Source: Acidaminococcus hominis
GTDB taxonomy: Bacteria > Bacillota > Negativicutes > Acidaminococcales > Acidaminococcaceae
Reading direction: 5' to 3'
Length of the DNA stretch: 64,000 nt
Assembly (NCBI RefSeq): GCF_900291475.1
Contig: NZ_OLMM01000004.1
Location: forward strand, 1 to 64,000
The notes beneath the pieces are model-generated. The model had not been told where the DNA came from, made no database searches, and saw only the letters and a program-made list of their open reading frames with translations. Below, one piece after another: positions 9,954 through 19,190 of the stretch. The stretch's first letter is position 1. Every line of letters begins with the position of its first letter. A program made the position numbers and the translations under genes.

Positions 9954-10655
9954 ATGGCTCTATACGCCATGGGAGATCTGCATTTTTCAGGAGAACCCCC
10001 TACAAAGCCCATGGAAGTCTTTGGAGACCAGTGGCTCCACCACCGCCAGAAAGTGCTGTCCAATTGGCAGGAAACCCTGACCGAGGACGACACCATGCTG
10101 CTGTGCGGGGATACTTCCTGGTCCATGGAACTGGAGGACGCCGTCCGCCGGGACCTGGGAGCCCTGGCCGCCCTGCCCGGGCAAATTGTAATTTTAAAGG
10201 GAAACCACGATTATTGGTGGACGTCCCTGAGCAAAATGCAAAAGGCCGTACCGGAGAAAATCCATTTTCTCCACAATACCTTTTACCAAAAGGGGGACGT
10301 GGCCGTCTGCGGCACCCGGGGCTGGAACCTGCCCTCCATGCCCCAGTTCGGGGAACACGACGAGCTGATCTACAACCGGGAAATCCAGCGGCTGGAGCGC
10401 TCCCTGGCCGGTGCCCGGGCAGCCGGAGCGGTGCATCTCATTGCCGCCCTCCACTACCCGCCCCTGTACAATCCCGAAGAAGTCTCCGGCTTTACGGAAC
10501 TGTGCCGCAAGTACCAGGTGGAACAATGCATCTACGGCCACGTCCACGGAGACGCCGCCCATTTTCTCAACCTGTTCCAGGGCGTCCGGGACGGCACCCA
10601 GTACCGGCTGGTAGCCGCAGACTATATCGACTTTCGGCCTGTAAAGATTTTGTAG
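9954..10655 (+). CDS. Calcineurin-like metallophosphoesterase
   Basis: Cytoplasmic protein of 233 residues with the metallophosphoesterase metal ligands in order: MGDLHF, GDTSW, GNHDYWW and, near the C-terminus, GHVHGD. The physiological substrate is not evident. The ATG at 9954 is preferred because AGGAAGGAG ends 8 bases before it; a GTG three codons upstream lies inside that ribosome site. It precedes lgt by 21 bases on the same strand and is probably co-transcribed. It also runs divergently from leuS. Confidence 0.88.
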   Translation: MALYAMGDLHFSGEPPTKPMEVFGDQWLHHRQKVLSNWQETLTEDDTMLLCGDTSWSMELEDAVRRDLGALAALPGQIVILKGNHDYWWTSLSKMQKAVPEKIHFLHNTFYQKGDVAVCGTRGWNLPSMPQFGEHDELIYNREIQRLERSLAGARAAGAVHLIAALHYPPLYNPEEVSGFTELCRKYQVEQCIYGHVHGDAAHFLNLFQGVRDGTQYRLVAADYIDFRPVKIL

Positions 10656-10676
10656 CCCCAAAGGAGGCACCTGAAT

Positions 10677-11525
10677 TTGCATCAATACCTATTTTTCATT
10701 GGAAATTTCCCCATCCGTATGTACGGCATCATGCTGTGCATCGCCATTTTTATGGCCTCCTCCGTGGCGTATTTCCTGGCCTGGCGGGATGGCCGGGGCT
10801 GGGAACAGTACCTGCCGGACATCGGCATCTACGGCGGCTTCTGCGGCCTGGTTGGCGCCCGGCTCTGGGACGTCTTCTTCTTTGACTGGGCCTATTACAG
10901 CCACCACCTCAGCGAAATCCCCTTCGTCTGGCAGGGAGGCATGGCCATCCAGGGCGGCATCGTAGGCGGTGTTTTGGCTGGCGCCCTGTACTGCCGCTAT
11001 CACAAGGTGAATTGGCTGGAAATGCTGGATATCATCTGCCCAGCGCTGTTCATCGGCCAGTCCATCGGCCGCATGGCCAACCTGCTAAACGGGGACGCCT
11101 TTGGCCACCCCACCGGCGGCAATTTCGGGCTGCTCTATCCGGAAGGCACCCTGGCCCACAGCACCTACGGCAATGCGCCTCTGTGGCCCGCTGAGGTCTG
11201 GGAAGGCCAGATTGACGTGATTCTCTTTGCCATCCTGCTGCTGTTCCAGACCACCCGTCCCAAAAAAGGCCAGCCCAGCTGCCTGTACGTGATGCTCTAC
11301 TCCCTGCTCCGGTTCTTTTTGGAATTTCTCCGGGGAGATTACGTACGCCCCATGCTCTTTGGGCTGAAATCCGCCCAGGTCACCAGCCTGTTCTTCTTTT
11401 TGGCGGCCCTCGCCCTGTTTATCTGGGCCGGGACCCAAAAGCCCCCTGCCCCCCAGCCTGTGGAAATATCCCCGGAAGAAGCTGCCGGCACCAAAGCCAA
11501 GGGGAAGGGCAAAAACCGGAAATAA
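10677..11525 (+). CDS. lgt: Prolipoprotein diacylglyceryl transferase
   Basis: Inner-membrane enzyme that transfers diacylglyceryl from phosphatidylglycerol to the lipobox cysteine of prolipoproteins. It has 282 residues, about seven membrane segments and the Lgt signature in the form GQSIGRMANLLNGDAFG near residue 130. The start is a TTG, placed by AAGGAGG nine bases upstream. The C-terminus ends in a Lys/Gly-rich tail. Likely substrates in this window are the cyclophilin and GH114-like lipoproteins. A bidirectional terminator follows. Confidence 0.93.
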   Translation: MHQYLFFIGNFPIRMYGIMLCIAIFMASSVAYFLAWRDGRGWEQYLPDIGIYGGFCGLVGARLWDVFFFDWAYYSHHLSEIPFVWQGGMAIQGGIVGGVLAGALYCRYHKVNWLEMLDIICPALFIGQSIGRMANLLNGDAFGHPTGGNFGLLYPEGTLAHSTYGNAPLWPAEVWEGQIDVILFAILLLFQTTRPKKGQPSCLYVMLYSLLRFFLEFLRGDYVRPMLFGLKSAQVTSLFFFLAALALFIWAGTQKPPAPQPVEISPEEAAGTKAKGKGKNRK

Positions 11526-11559
11526 GCACTCTCAGGGATTGGGGCTAACCCCCTAAAAC

Positions 11560-11603
11560 AAATGGACTAGGAAACGTGAAAGCCACGTTTTCCTAGTCCA
11601 TTT
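11560..11603. terminator. Bidirectional terminator between lgt and the ADP-ribosylglycohydrolase gene
   Basis: AAATGGACTAGGAAACGTG pairs with CACGTTTTCCTAGTCCATTT around a short loop. T runs follow on the plus strand and A/T tracts flank the other side, so it can serve both convergent genes. Confidence 0.85.
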
Positions 11604-11607
11604 TTGC

Positions 11608-12387
11608 TTAGGCATTTTCCCACTTCTTCAGTTCCGGCAGGTAATACTTTCTTGCTTCCACCACTAGCAGCGGAGGAATGCCAAAGAACGGTTCTCCAAT
11701 AGCGCCTGCAATGGCCGCCAGGGTATCGCTGTCCCCGCCCAATGACACCGCATTGCGCAGCCCATCCTCAAAGGAGTCCGCGTCAAGAAACGAAACAATT
11801 CCCTGGGGCACCGAGTTGTCGCAGGAGGAATCTCCCCGGTAGCTGTCCCGGATGCCCTCCACCGTAAAATGCAGATTGTAGTACCGGCCGGCATAGGCGC
11901 CCAGGCCGTCCTTGTCCGCCCCTTTGCGGGCCAGAAACGCGCACCCGGCCACCGCCTTGGCGGCCTTATAGGCACTGGGATGGTTGTGGCTTACCCGGGC
12001 GGACACCATCGCCAGATGTTCCACTTCTTCCAGGGTCCGGCCAAAATACGCCGCCGGAGCCACCCGCATGGCCGCTCCGTTGCCAAAACTGCCATAGGGC
12101 CCCAGCTCCTTGTGCTGCAGCCAGTACAAAAACTTGCTGCCGTAGCCGGCGTCAGGGTACCGCAGCCCGATGTTCCGCATAAAGTGGGCCAAAAGACCTT
12201 CCACGTAGGCGTCCTCCCCCAGCCTGCCTTCCTGCTGGGCCTTGGCAAAGGCCTCCGCCACCGCACAGGTCATCAGGGAGTCGTCGGTCACCCGGCATTT
12301 GGCAGAAAACAAGGGAAACTCCTTACTTTTAAACCCGGTCCATTCGTAGGCCGAACCTACCAGGTCCCCGATAAATACCCCTTCCAT
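11608..12387 (-). CDS. ADP-ribosylglycohydrolase family protein
   Basis: Predicted hydrolase of 259 residues. The N-terminus MEGVFIGDLVGSAYEW, the TDDSLM motif near residue 35 and the C-terminal GGDSDTLAAIAGA carry the acidic magnesium ligands of the DraG/ARH fold, so it probably removes ADP-ribose from a protein or small molecule. The substrate is unknown. Its ribosome site (GGAGG) overlaps the end of the exodeoxyribonuclease gene upstream, which suggests coupling. It is far from the macrodomain/sirtuin cassette at 51-53 kb; a joint role is only a possibility. Confidence 0.85.
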   Translation of the reverse strand: MEGVFIGDLVGSAYEWTGFKSKEFPLFSAKCRVTDDSLMTCAVAEAFAKAQQEGRLGEDAYVEGLLAHFMRNIGLRYPDAGYGSKFLYWLQHKELGPYGSFGNGAAMRVAPAAYFGRTLEEVEHLAMVSARVSHNHPSAYKAAKAVAGCAFLARKGADKDGLGAYAGRYYNLHFTVEGIRDSYRGDSSCDNSVPQGIVSFLDADSFEDGLRNAVSLGGDSDTLAAIAGAIGEPFFGIPPLLVVEARKYYLPELKKWENA

Positions 12388-12399
12388 CTGCCCGCCTCC

Positions 12400-13155
12400 T
12401 TACGCCTTATACTGAAGCTCCACCGGACAGTGGTCGCTGCCCAGTACGTCGGAATGAATGATCACATCTTCAATATTTTCCGCCCCGTTCTGGGATACCA
12501 GGAAATAGTCGATTCTCCACCCTGCGTTCCGTTCCCGGGCCTTGAACATATAGGACCACCAGGTATAGGCTTCCGCCTTGTCCGGATACAGCCGCCGGAA
12601 AGAATCCACAAAGCCCCCTGCCAGGAACTGCTGGAACTTGGCCCGCTCCTCGTCGGTAAACCCGGCGTTATGGTGGTTGCTGTCCGGATTCTTCAGATCA
12701 ATGGGCTGGGCAGCCACATTCAAATCCCCGCAGACAATCACCGGCTTGGTTTTGGCCAATTCTTCCGCATAGGCCTGGAAGGCATCCTCCCACACCATCC
12801 GGTAATCCAGCCGTTCCAAGCCCCGCTTGGAATTGGGGGTATACACGCAAATCAGGTAAAAGCTGGGGTACTCGGCGGTAATCACCCGGCCTTCGTTGTC
12901 GTGCTCCGGGATATTCAGGCCATAGGTTACCGAGAGAGGCTCCGTCTTGCTGAAAATAGCCGTACCGGAATACCCCTTTTTCTCGGCACTGTTCCAGTAC
13001 TCATAGTAGCCCGGAAAGGCAAAAGCCGCCTGTTCCCGCTGCATTTTCGTTTCCTGGACGCAGAAAATATCTGCATCCGCTGCCTGCATAAAATCTGCAA
13101 AGCCCTTATTCATACAGGCCCGCAGCCCGTTTACATTCCAGGTAATCAGTTTCAT
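12400..13155 (-). CDS. Exodeoxyribonuclease III / AP endonuclease
   Basis: Base-excision repair nuclease of the ExoIII (Xth/ExoA) family, 251 residues. Visible motifs include MKLITWNVNGLRA, the metal ligand in FCVQETK, CGDLNVA, and the C-terminal WRIDYFLVS and GSDHCPVEL with the catalytic Asp-His pair. It lies 2 bases after the membrane-protein gene and in front of the ADP-ribosylglycohydrolase gene. Confidence 0.95.
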   Translation of the reverse strand: MKLITWNVNGLRACMNKGFADFMQAADADIFCVQETKMQREQAAFAFPGYYEYWNSAEKKGYSGTAIFSKTEPLSVTYGLNIPEHDNEGRVITAEYPSFYLICVYTPNSKRGLERLDYRMVWEDAFQAYAEELAKTKPVIVCGDLNVAAQPIDLKNPDSNHHNAGFTDEERAKFQQFLAGGFVDSFRRLYPDKAEAYTWWSYMFKARERNAGWRIDYFLVSQNGAENIEDVIIHSDVLGSDHCPVELQYKA

Positions 13156-13157
13156 AT

Positions 13158-13871
13158 TTATCTCCTATCTCCTTCCCCTGGCTTCATCAGAGGAAAGACC
13201 AGTTCCAGCACCAAAAAGCCCAGCGCCCACAGCAGATAGTAGGCGTAGAAGGGCAGTACGAAAGAATAACTTACCACGCAGGCCCAAAAGCCCAGGGTAA
13301 CCAGCAGCAGCCCCAGGGTAAAGAGCCACCGTTTCCGGTAGGTCACCCCGCAGGCTGCATAGTGGCAGCCCAAAAGCAGGTAGAACACCTGCTGGAGCAG
13401 GGCCGCCCCCAGACTTCCCAGGTCCGGATCCTCCACGCACCACACCGCTCCGCCCAGGAGCAGCACCGGCCACAGGGTCCACAGCAGGCCCTGGGGCTGG
13501 AGCATTTCCCGCCAGCCGAAGTGCCGCCAGACATTGCACAAAATCAGGGGCACCGTCAAAAGGAACCACCCTTCTAGCAGCGGATACTCCACCTTCAGGG
13601 GCCAGCTCAGAGGCAGCAGGTACACCGTACCCACCAGCAGCGCCAAAACCGCCAGCCCCCAGCTGGTCCCTTCCTGCCGCAGCCGGCTGGCCAAGGGCAG
13701 CAGCAGCCAGGCCCCGGAACACAGCCACAGCAGCAGCACCAGTTTATAGGGAGCGTACCAATCCACCGCCGGGGTCACGAAAGTGGTAACGCAGTTAAAA
13801 AGCAGCATCACCCAAAAGAGCAGGTCCACCCGCTCTTTTAAAATCAGTTTAAGGACTTCCTTATTGGCCAT
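13158..13871 (-). CDS. Integral membrane protein of unknown function
   Basis: A 238-residue, very hydrophobic protein with about seven membrane segments rich in Leu, Trp and Tyr (for example WVMLLFNCVTTF and the C-terminal FYAYYLLWALGFLVLELVF). I do not recognise a family. The start at 13871 (MANKEVLKL) overlaps the recO stop by 11 bases; a longer frame starting at 13946 lies entirely within recO and is not credible. Position suggests co-transcription with recO and the ExoIII gene. Confidence 0.7.
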   Translation of the reverse strand: MANKEVLKLILKERVDLLFWVMLLFNCVTTFVTPAVDWYAPYKLVLLLWLCSGAWLLLPLASRLRQEGTSWGLAVLALLVGTVYLLPLSWPLKVEYPLLEGWFLLTVPLILCNVWRHFGWREMLQPQGLLWTLWPVLLLGGAVWCVEDPDLGSLGAALLQQVFYLLLGCHYAACGVTYRKRWLFTLGLLLVTLGFWACVVSYSFVLPFYAYYLLWALGFLVLELVFPLMKPGEGDRR

Positions 13872-14610
13872 GAGCAGTATTCTCCATCTGGGCCAGAAAG
13901 TCCAGGCTGTGCAGGGGCCGGTCCGTCTGGTACACAATAAACGCATGGAGGATTTTCTCCATTTCCATCAGTTCCCGGCCCCGCACCGTAAAGTTGGGCG
14001 GCTGGGCCAGGTCCAGCTGCAGCAGCTGCTCCATCAGGTCCCGGGTCCCCAAGGACATGGGCAGCTCCTCCCCCAGGGCACAGTTTTTGCACAAAAAGCC
14101 CCCCTGGACCAGGCTGAAAAAGCCGTCCTCGGTAACCGGTTCATTGCAGCTGGTGCAGCTATCCAAAATAGGCTGCAAGCCGCACAGGGCCAGCAGCTTC
14201 AGCAGCGTGCTGTCCGTTACCAGCCGTTTGTTCCGTTTGGGCAGCAGCCGGTAGGCATCTACCAGCAGCTGGAAAATCTCCTCCTGGGGTTCTTCGTCCC
14301 CCAAAAGACTTTCCGCCGTTTCTCCGATAATGGCCCCGTAGGCCAGCCCTTCCCAATCCATTTCCGCCGGCCGCTCCAGGCTTTCGCAGCCCCGCAGGGT
14401 AGCAAAACGCCGCCCGGGCAAAAGGGAAACCTGCAAATGGGCAAAGGGCTGCACCAGCCGCCCGCTCTGGTTCCGGGCGTAGGCCGCCCCGTAGGCAATA
14501 AACGGGATTTTCCCGTGTTCACGACAAAAGCAGACTGCGAACTTATCCGCAGTCTGCCAATTTTTCACCCGCAATACAATTGCTTCGTCTTGATATACTT
14601 CACTGCTCAT
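13861..14610 (-). CDS. recO: DNA repair protein RecO
   Basis: Recombination mediator that helps load RecA on SSB-coated DNA. The 249-residue protein has the N-terminal OB fold (EAIVLRVKNWQTADKFAV), a helical C-terminal part, and a zinc-finger CTSC...CKNC near residues 150-175. It overlaps the CBS-domain gene upstream by 11 bases and the membrane-protein gene downstream, giving a tightly packed operon. The era-recO neighbourhood is typical of Firmicutes. Confidence 0.93.
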   Translation of the reverse strand: MSSEVYQDEAIVLRVKNWQTADKFAVCFCREHGKIPFIAYGAAYARNQSGRLVQPFAHLQVSLLPGRRFATLRGCESLERPAEMDWEGLAYGAIIGETAESLLGDEEPQEEIFQLLVDAYRLLPKRNKRLVTDSTLLKLLALCGLQPILDSCTSCNEPVTEDGFFSLVQGGFLCKNCALGEELPMSLGTRDLMEQLLQLDLAQPPNFTVRGRELMEMEKILHAFIVYQTDRPLHSLDFLAQMENTAHGQ

Positions 14611-15490
14611 GGACAGCCGCTTCTTTCTCCTGGTCGTCTTTTTTCAGGGGAATGACCCGGACCCGGAGCACCCGGAACCCGGTAGAATCCAGCACCTCAA
14701 ACTTGTAGCCGTTGGCTTCCACACTGTCACCCACCACGGGCTGCCGGCCAATGAGGCCAAACACATAGCCCCCGATGGTATCCTCTTCCGGTTCATCAAA
14801 CTGGATGCCCATGATTTCGGACACCTCATCCAAAAGCACCAGCCCGTCAAACACATAGGACCCGTCCGGCATCTTGTTGATTTCCGGCATATCCGTATCG
14901 TGTTCGTCCTGGATGTCCCCAACGATTTCCTCCAGCAGGTCTTCCATGGTAACAAGTCCCGCCGTGCCGCCGTATTCGTCGGCCACCGCAGCCATCTGCA
15001 CGTGCTTGTGCTGCATCAATTGGAGGATTTTGGCAATGGACATACTTTCCGGCACCACGTCGATTTCCCGCATGATGCTGGTCCAGTTGAAATCCGGTTT
15101 CTGATAGTCCGCATTCATCAGTTCCCGGATATGGATAATCCCCAGAATGTGGTCCCGGTCTTCCCGGCACAGAGGATACCGGGTATGGCCCGATTCCTTG
15201 ATGACCGCCAGGTTTTCCTCCACCGTATCATCCACAAACAGGCAGACCATATCCTGCCGGGGCACCATGACCTCCCGGGCCACCCGGTCCGCAAAGTCAA
15301 AGACATTATCGATCAGCCGGCTTTCCACCGGGTCGATGCTGCCGCCCTTTTCGCTGGCACTGACCATTTTCCGCAGATCATCTTCGGAATGGCTGGTGCC
15401 GGGATGGACCGGTTCAATTCCCATAAAATGGAACAGACCCCGCCCCAGATGATAAAAGACATAGGCAAAAGGATATAAAATTGGTTTCAA
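14600..15490 (-). CDS. CBS-pair / CorC_HlyC domain protein, short form
   Basis: Protein of 296 residues with a CBS pair (about 65-190: EVMVPRQDMVCLFVDD, then YGGTAGLVTMEDLLEE) and a C-terminal CorC_HlyC domain (EDTIGGYVFGLIGRQPVVGD). Relatives usually have a DUF21/CNNM membrane domain of about 150-200 residues in front; here only its last stretch remains (KPILYPFAYVFYHLGRGLF). The frame is blocked by a TAG a short way upstream, so it is short like E. coli CorC. The start is a TTG with a weak AGGG site. A role in magnesium/cobalt handling is inferred from the family only. Confidence 0.85.
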   Translation of the reverse strand: MKPILYPFAYVFYHLGRGLFHFMGIEPVHPGTSHSEDDLRKMVSASEKGGSIDPVESRLIDNVFDFADRVAREVMVPRQDMVCLFVDDTVEENLAVIKESGHTRYPLCREDRDHILGIIHIRELMNADYQKPDFNWTSIMREIDVVPESMSIAKILQLMQHKHVQMAAVADEYGGTAGLVTMEDLLEEIVGDIQDEHDTDMPEINKMPDGSYVFDGLVLLDEVSEIMGIQFDEPEEDTIGGYVFGLIGRQPVVGDSVEANGYKFEVLDSTGFRVLRVRVIPLKKDDQEKEAAVHEQ

Positions 15491-15614
15491 TATGCGCCCT
15501 AGTAAAGGCCCCGAGTCTATAGGACATCTCTCCTTCTATAGTATTTTAACATAACAATTTTTATAAATTACAGCACTACTTAGTAAATAATTATACAATA
15601 ACAGCCCATTCCGG

Positions 15615-16541
15615 TCAATATTGGTTATGGTCGCTGGCCAGGCCCAGGCGCTTCAAATCGCCCTCTTTTTCCCGCCATTTGGGCCGTACCTTCACCCAAA
15701 GCTCCAGGTACACCCGGCTGCCCACCAGGTCTTCAATATCCAGCCGGGCACGCTTGCTGATTTCCTTTAGCATACTGCCCTTATTGCCAATCAGAATGGC
15801 CTTTTGGGAATCCCGTTCCACAAACAGGTCGGCCCGGACGTAGACCATGCCGTTGTCCCGTGTCTTCATTTCCTGGACCTGCACCGCCACAGCGTGGGGC
15901 ACTTCGTCCCGGGTCAGCTGCAGCACCTTTTCCCGGATGATTTCGGCGGCCATGACCTTTTCCGGCTGGTCCGTGTACATATCCTCCGGATAGAAATCCG
16001 GTCCGTAGGGCAGGCAGCCGATGATTTCCTCAAGCAGGGCGGAAAAATCCGTATCTTCCAGGGCCGACAGGCTGACCACCGTCTTAAAATCGTATTCCTT
16101 TTGGAACCGGGCAATGATGGGCAAAAGCCGGCTCTTGTCCCCCAGCTGGTCAATCTTGTTCAGCACCAGAATAGCCGGTACCCGGCAGGAATTGCGCAGC
16201 CGTTCCAGAATGGTTTCCTCACCCTTGCCGAATTTCTCGCTGGCATCCACCACGTACAGCACCAGGTCCACATCCTGGATGGCGCCTTCCGCAGCCCGCA
16301 CCATATGTTCCCCCAGCTTGTCCTGGGGCTTGTGCAGCCCGGGAGTATCCAGGAAAATCACCTGAGCCTCAGCGGTGCTCAAAATGCTGAGGATCCGGTT
16401 CCGGGTGGTTTGGGGCCGGTCAGAAATAATGGCCACCTTTTCCCCCACCAGTTTATTCACCAGGGTGGATTTCCCTGCGTTGGGGCGGCCTACCACAGCC
16501 ACAAAGCCCGCCCGATGTTGTTTTTGTTCAGCAGCTTCCAT
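15615..16541 (-). CDS. era: GTPase Era
   Basis: Ras-like GTPase that binds 16S rRNA and checks 30S assembly. Motifs seen: G1 GRPNAGKST, switch region TTRNRI, G3 DTPG, G4 NKID, and a C-terminal KH domain with GNKGSMLKEI. Length is 308 residues from the ATG at 16541, which is preferred because AAGGA lies 7 bases upstream; the longer start at 16565 overlaps the cdd end region. It is the last gene of phoH-ybeY-cdd-era. The 124-base gap to the CBS gene is AT-rich and may hold a promoter for the latter. Confidence 0.96.
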   Translation of the reverse strand: MEAAEQKQHRAGFVAVVGRPNAGKSTLVNKLVGEKVAIISDRPQTTRNRILSILSTAEAQVIFLDTPGLHKPQDKLGEHMVRAAEGAIQDVDLVLYVVDASEKFGKGEETILERLRNSCRVPAILVLNKIDQLGDKSRLLPIIARFQKEYDFKTVVSLSALEDTDFSALLEEIIGCLPYGPDFYPEDMYTDQPEKVMAAEIIREKVLQLTRDEVPHAVAVQVQEMKTRDNGMVYVRADLFVERDSQKAILIGNKGSMLKEISKRARLDIEDLVGSRVYLELWVKVRPKWREKEGDLKRLGLASDHNQY

Positions 16542-16567
16542 GCAAATTTCCTTTCTGCTTGTCATGC

Positions 16568-16948
16568 TTATAGGTCAAAACTGTAGGGCAGCAGTTCTTC
16601 CAAAGAAGTTTCCTTCACGTCGCCCTTCAGGTTGGTCAAATAAATTACAGGAATCTGAAATTCCGCCATCACCTGCCGGCAGGCCCCGCAGGGAGCTACC
16701 GGCGCCGGGGTGTCCGCCGTTACACACAGGGCCGCAAATTCCCGTACCCCTTCCTTTACCGCCGCAAAAATAGCGTTCCGCTCGGCACACACTGTCAGCC
16801 CATAGGAAGCGTTTTCGATATTGCAGCCGGTGAAAATCCGTCCGTCCTTGGCTCGTACTGCCGCCCCCACCCCAAAGTGGGAATAGGGAATATAGGCGTT
16901 TTCCCGGGCCTTCACCGCCGCCTGGAACAATTCCGCATCAAGCGCCAT
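16568..16948 (-). CDS. cdd: Cytidine deaminase
   Basis: Pyrimidine-salvage enzyme that deaminates cytidine and deoxycytidine. The 126-residue protein shows the zinc site: CAERNAIF (Cys and catalytic Glu) and PCGACRQVM (two Cys), plus the substrate-binding CNIENASYG. This is the usual homotetrameric size. It lies between ybeY and era. Confidence 0.96.
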   Translation of the reverse strand: MALDAELFQAAVKARENAYIPYSHFGVGAAVRAKDGRIFTGCNIENASYGLTVCAERNAIFAAVKEGVREFAALCVTADTPAPVAPCGACRQVMAEFQIPVIYLTNLKGDVKETSLEELLPYSFDL

Positions 16949-16949
16949 C

Positions 16950-17432
16950 TCAGCCTCCGTACTTTTCTTCCGCCAGGTCCAGTTCCCGGAGCACCTGCTC
17001 CTCCCGGGCCCGCATTACCTGCTTGTCCGCTTCTTCCATATGGTCATAGCCCAGGAGATGCAGCATCCCATGGACCGCCAGGTAGGTCATTTCCCGGTTC
17101 AGCCCATGACCAAACTCTTCCCCCTGCTCTACGGCCCGGGGAGCAGAAATGATCACGTCCCCCAGCAGATGCTCGGCTTCCCCGTCTTCCACTTCCGGTT
17201 CCTCGTCCCCCTCGTCCAGGGCAAAGGAAAGCACGTCCGTGGGACGGTCGATGCCCCGGTAATCCCGGTTCAGCTGGTGGATTTCGTCGTTGTCCACAAT
17301 GGTAATATCCACTTCCGTGTTGTCCGTCAGCTTCTCCAGCCGGGCAATGATGTCCATGGCCTTTTTCAGGGTTGCTTCCAGTTCTTCCGGTACCTGAATT
17401 TCTTCTTGGTTATTCTCCAGTGTTACGATCAT
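16950..17432 (-). CDS. ybeY: Endoribonuclease YbeY
   Basis: Zinc-dependent RNase involved in 16S rRNA 3' maturation and ribosome quality control. The hallmark HGMLHLLGYDH with three zinc histidines is near the C-terminus, and DVLSFALDEGD precedes it. The ATG at 17432 gives 160 residues and overlaps the phoH end by 23 bases; the frame is open further upstream to 17480 but that extension is only basic residues read through phoH. Confidence 0.94.
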   Translation of the reverse strand: MIVTLENNQEEIQVPEELEATLKKAMDIIARLEKLTDNTEVDITIVDNDEIHQLNRDYRGIDRPTDVLSFALDEGDEEPEVEDGEAEHLLGDVIISAPRAVEQGEEFGHGLNREMTYLAVHGMLHLLGYDHMEEADKQVMRAREEQVLRELDLAEEKYGG

Positions 17433-18420
17433 GGTTTTTCGCCTGCTCCTTTTCTTTCTTCTTCCGGTCGTAGTTTTCATAGGCCTTGATAATGGCCCCT
17501 ACAATCTCGTGGCGCACCACGTCCCGCTCGGAAAATTGGATAATCCCGATTCCCGGCACGTTCCGCAGCACATATGCCGCATTGGTAAGCCCTGACTGTT
17601 TCCCGCTGGGCAGATCCACCTGGGTAGCGTCCCCGGTGATGACCAGCTTGGAGCCAAAGCCAAACCGGGTCAGGGCCATGCGCATCTGTTCCGCCGTGGT
17701 GTTCTGGGCCTCGTCCAAAATGATAAAGGCGTCGTTCAGGGTACGCCCTCTCATGTAGGCCAGCGGCGCCACTTCGATGGTGCCCCGGGCTAGGTGCTTC
17801 TGGAATACTTCCATACCCAGCATTTCGTACAAGGCATCGTACAGCGGCCGCAGGTACGGGTCCACCTTTTCCTGCAAATCCCCCGGCAGAAAACCCAGTT
17901 TTTCTCCGGCTTCCACCGCAGGACGGGTCAAGATGATCCGTTCCACTTCCTTATTTTTTAACGCCTTCACCGCCATGGCCACTGCCAGGTACGTTTTCCC
18001 CGTGCCCGCCGGCCCAATGGCAATGGTAATATCATTTTCCCCAATGGTCTTCAGATACTGGAGCTGGCCCAGGGTCTTGGCCTTGACCTGCTTGCCCCGG
18101 AAGGTGGTCAGCACCGTATCCGTGTACAGGGTATGGAGCTGGCTTTCCTTGCCCCCCAGCACCAGCCGCAGCCCGTACTTTACATCGTGCTCCGTAACCG
18201 GCAGCCCCTGGCGGTACAGGTACAGCAGTTCAGAAACCAACTTTTCCGTATAACCCACCGCTTCTTCCGAGCCGGAAGCAATCAATTCATTGCCCCGGGG
18301 AATCAGGGTGCAGTCCAACTGCTGCTGCAAAAGACGCAGGTATTCGTCATTTTCTCCCAGCACGGCCACCATTTCCCGGGAATCCCGGAAAGCAAACCGT
18401 TTTTCTAGTTGTTCTGTCAA
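17410..18420 (-). CDS. PhoH-like ATPase
   Basis: Cytoplasmic P-loop protein of 336 residues. It has Walker A GPAGTGKTYLAV near residue 133, Walker B FIILDEAQN near residue 228, and LVITGDATQVDLP; the N-terminal region resembles the RNA-binding PhoH extension. It is linked to RNA metabolism through its constant neighbour ybeY. It lies 17 bases downstream of the cyclophilin gene on the same strand. Confidence 0.92.
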   Translation of the reverse strand: MTEQLEKRFAFRDSREMVAVLGENDEYLRLLQQQLDCTLIPRGNELIASGSEEAVGYTEKLVSELLYLYRQGLPVTEHDVKYGLRLVLGGKESQLHTLYTDTVLTTFRGKQVKAKTLGQLQYLKTIGENDITIAIGPAGTGKTYLAVAMAVKALKNKEVERIILTRPAVEAGEKLGFLPGDLQEKVDPYLRPLYDALYEMLGMEVFQKHLARGTIEVAPLAYMRGRTLNDAFIILDEAQNTTAEQMRMALTRFGFGSKLVITGDATQVDLPSGKQSGLTNAAYVLRNVPGIGIIQFSERDVVRHEIVGAIIKAYENYDRKKKEKEQAKNHDRNTGE

Positions 18421-18436
18421 ACTCCGCTCCTCCTGT

Positions 18437-19018
18437 CTAGTCCAGCGTTTTGATGGTAATGGTCTTGATGATTACCGGTTCCACCGGCTTATCCTGGGCA
18501 TCGGTCTTTACCTTGCCAATGGCCTGGACCACGTCCATGCCTTCGACGACCCGGCCAAAAGCCGCATGCTTGCCGTCCAGCCAGGGCGTGGCTTCCAGGG
18601 TAATGAAGAACTGGCTGCCCCCGGTATTAGGGCCCCGGTTGGCCATGGAAAGGATGCCCGGGCCGCTGTGACGAATCTGGTCAGAAAACTCATCAGGAAT
18701 GGTGTAGCCAGGCCCCCCGGTGCCATTGCCCTGGGGATCGCCCCCCTGGATCATGAAGCCATCAATCACCCGGTGGAAGGTCAGCCCATTATAGAAGCCC
18801 GATTCCGCCAGTTTGATGAAATTGGCGCAGGTTTTGGGTGCTGCCTCCGTGGCTAACTGCACCTGGAACTTTCCTTTACTGGTATCAAACAGCGCAAGCA
18901 CCCGCTGGGGTTTGGCATTTGCCTTGGTGCTGGCAGCCTTGGGAGCCTCCGCACTGCCGCAGGCAGCCACTGCCACACAAACGGCGAACAGCAGCAGGGT
19001 CACAAATTTTTTCCACAT
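18437..19018 (-). CDS. Cyclophilin-type peptidyl-prolyl isomerase, lipoprotein
   Basis: Extracytoplasmic prolyl isomerase of 193 residues. The signal peptide ends in a lipobox (VAVAAC, Cys near 20), so it should be anchored in a membrane. The cyclophilin core is complete: [27 protein letters not shown] with the catalytic Arg, then GSQFFIT and [20 protein letters not shown]-like ribosome site GGGAGG lies 8 bases before the ATG. A perfect TATAAT on the minus strand (19142-19147) is the likely -10 element. Confidence 0.93.
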   Translation of the reverse strand: MWKKFVTLLLFAVCVAVAACGSAEAPKAASTKANAKPQRVLALFDTSKGKFQVQLATEAAPKTCANFIKLAESGFYNGLTFHRVIDGFMIQGGDPQGNGTGGPGYTIPDEFSDQIRHSGPGILSMANRGPNTGGSQFFITLEATPWLDGKHAAFGRVVEGMDVVQAIGKVKTDAQDKPVEPVIIKTITIKTLD

Positions 19019-19190
19019 AGAGAATACCTCCCTTATTGTCTTCAGCAGCTGCCCAGCCGCCCGGTTTCAGGCTTTCCGCGGCTCAGGAAAAAAGACCTCC
19101 GGCCGTTTTCTCCGGCAGTCTGCAAACTTGCATATGTAATCATTATATCGTTTCTAAGGTAAAAAAGAAACAGGAAACCCCGTATTGCCC

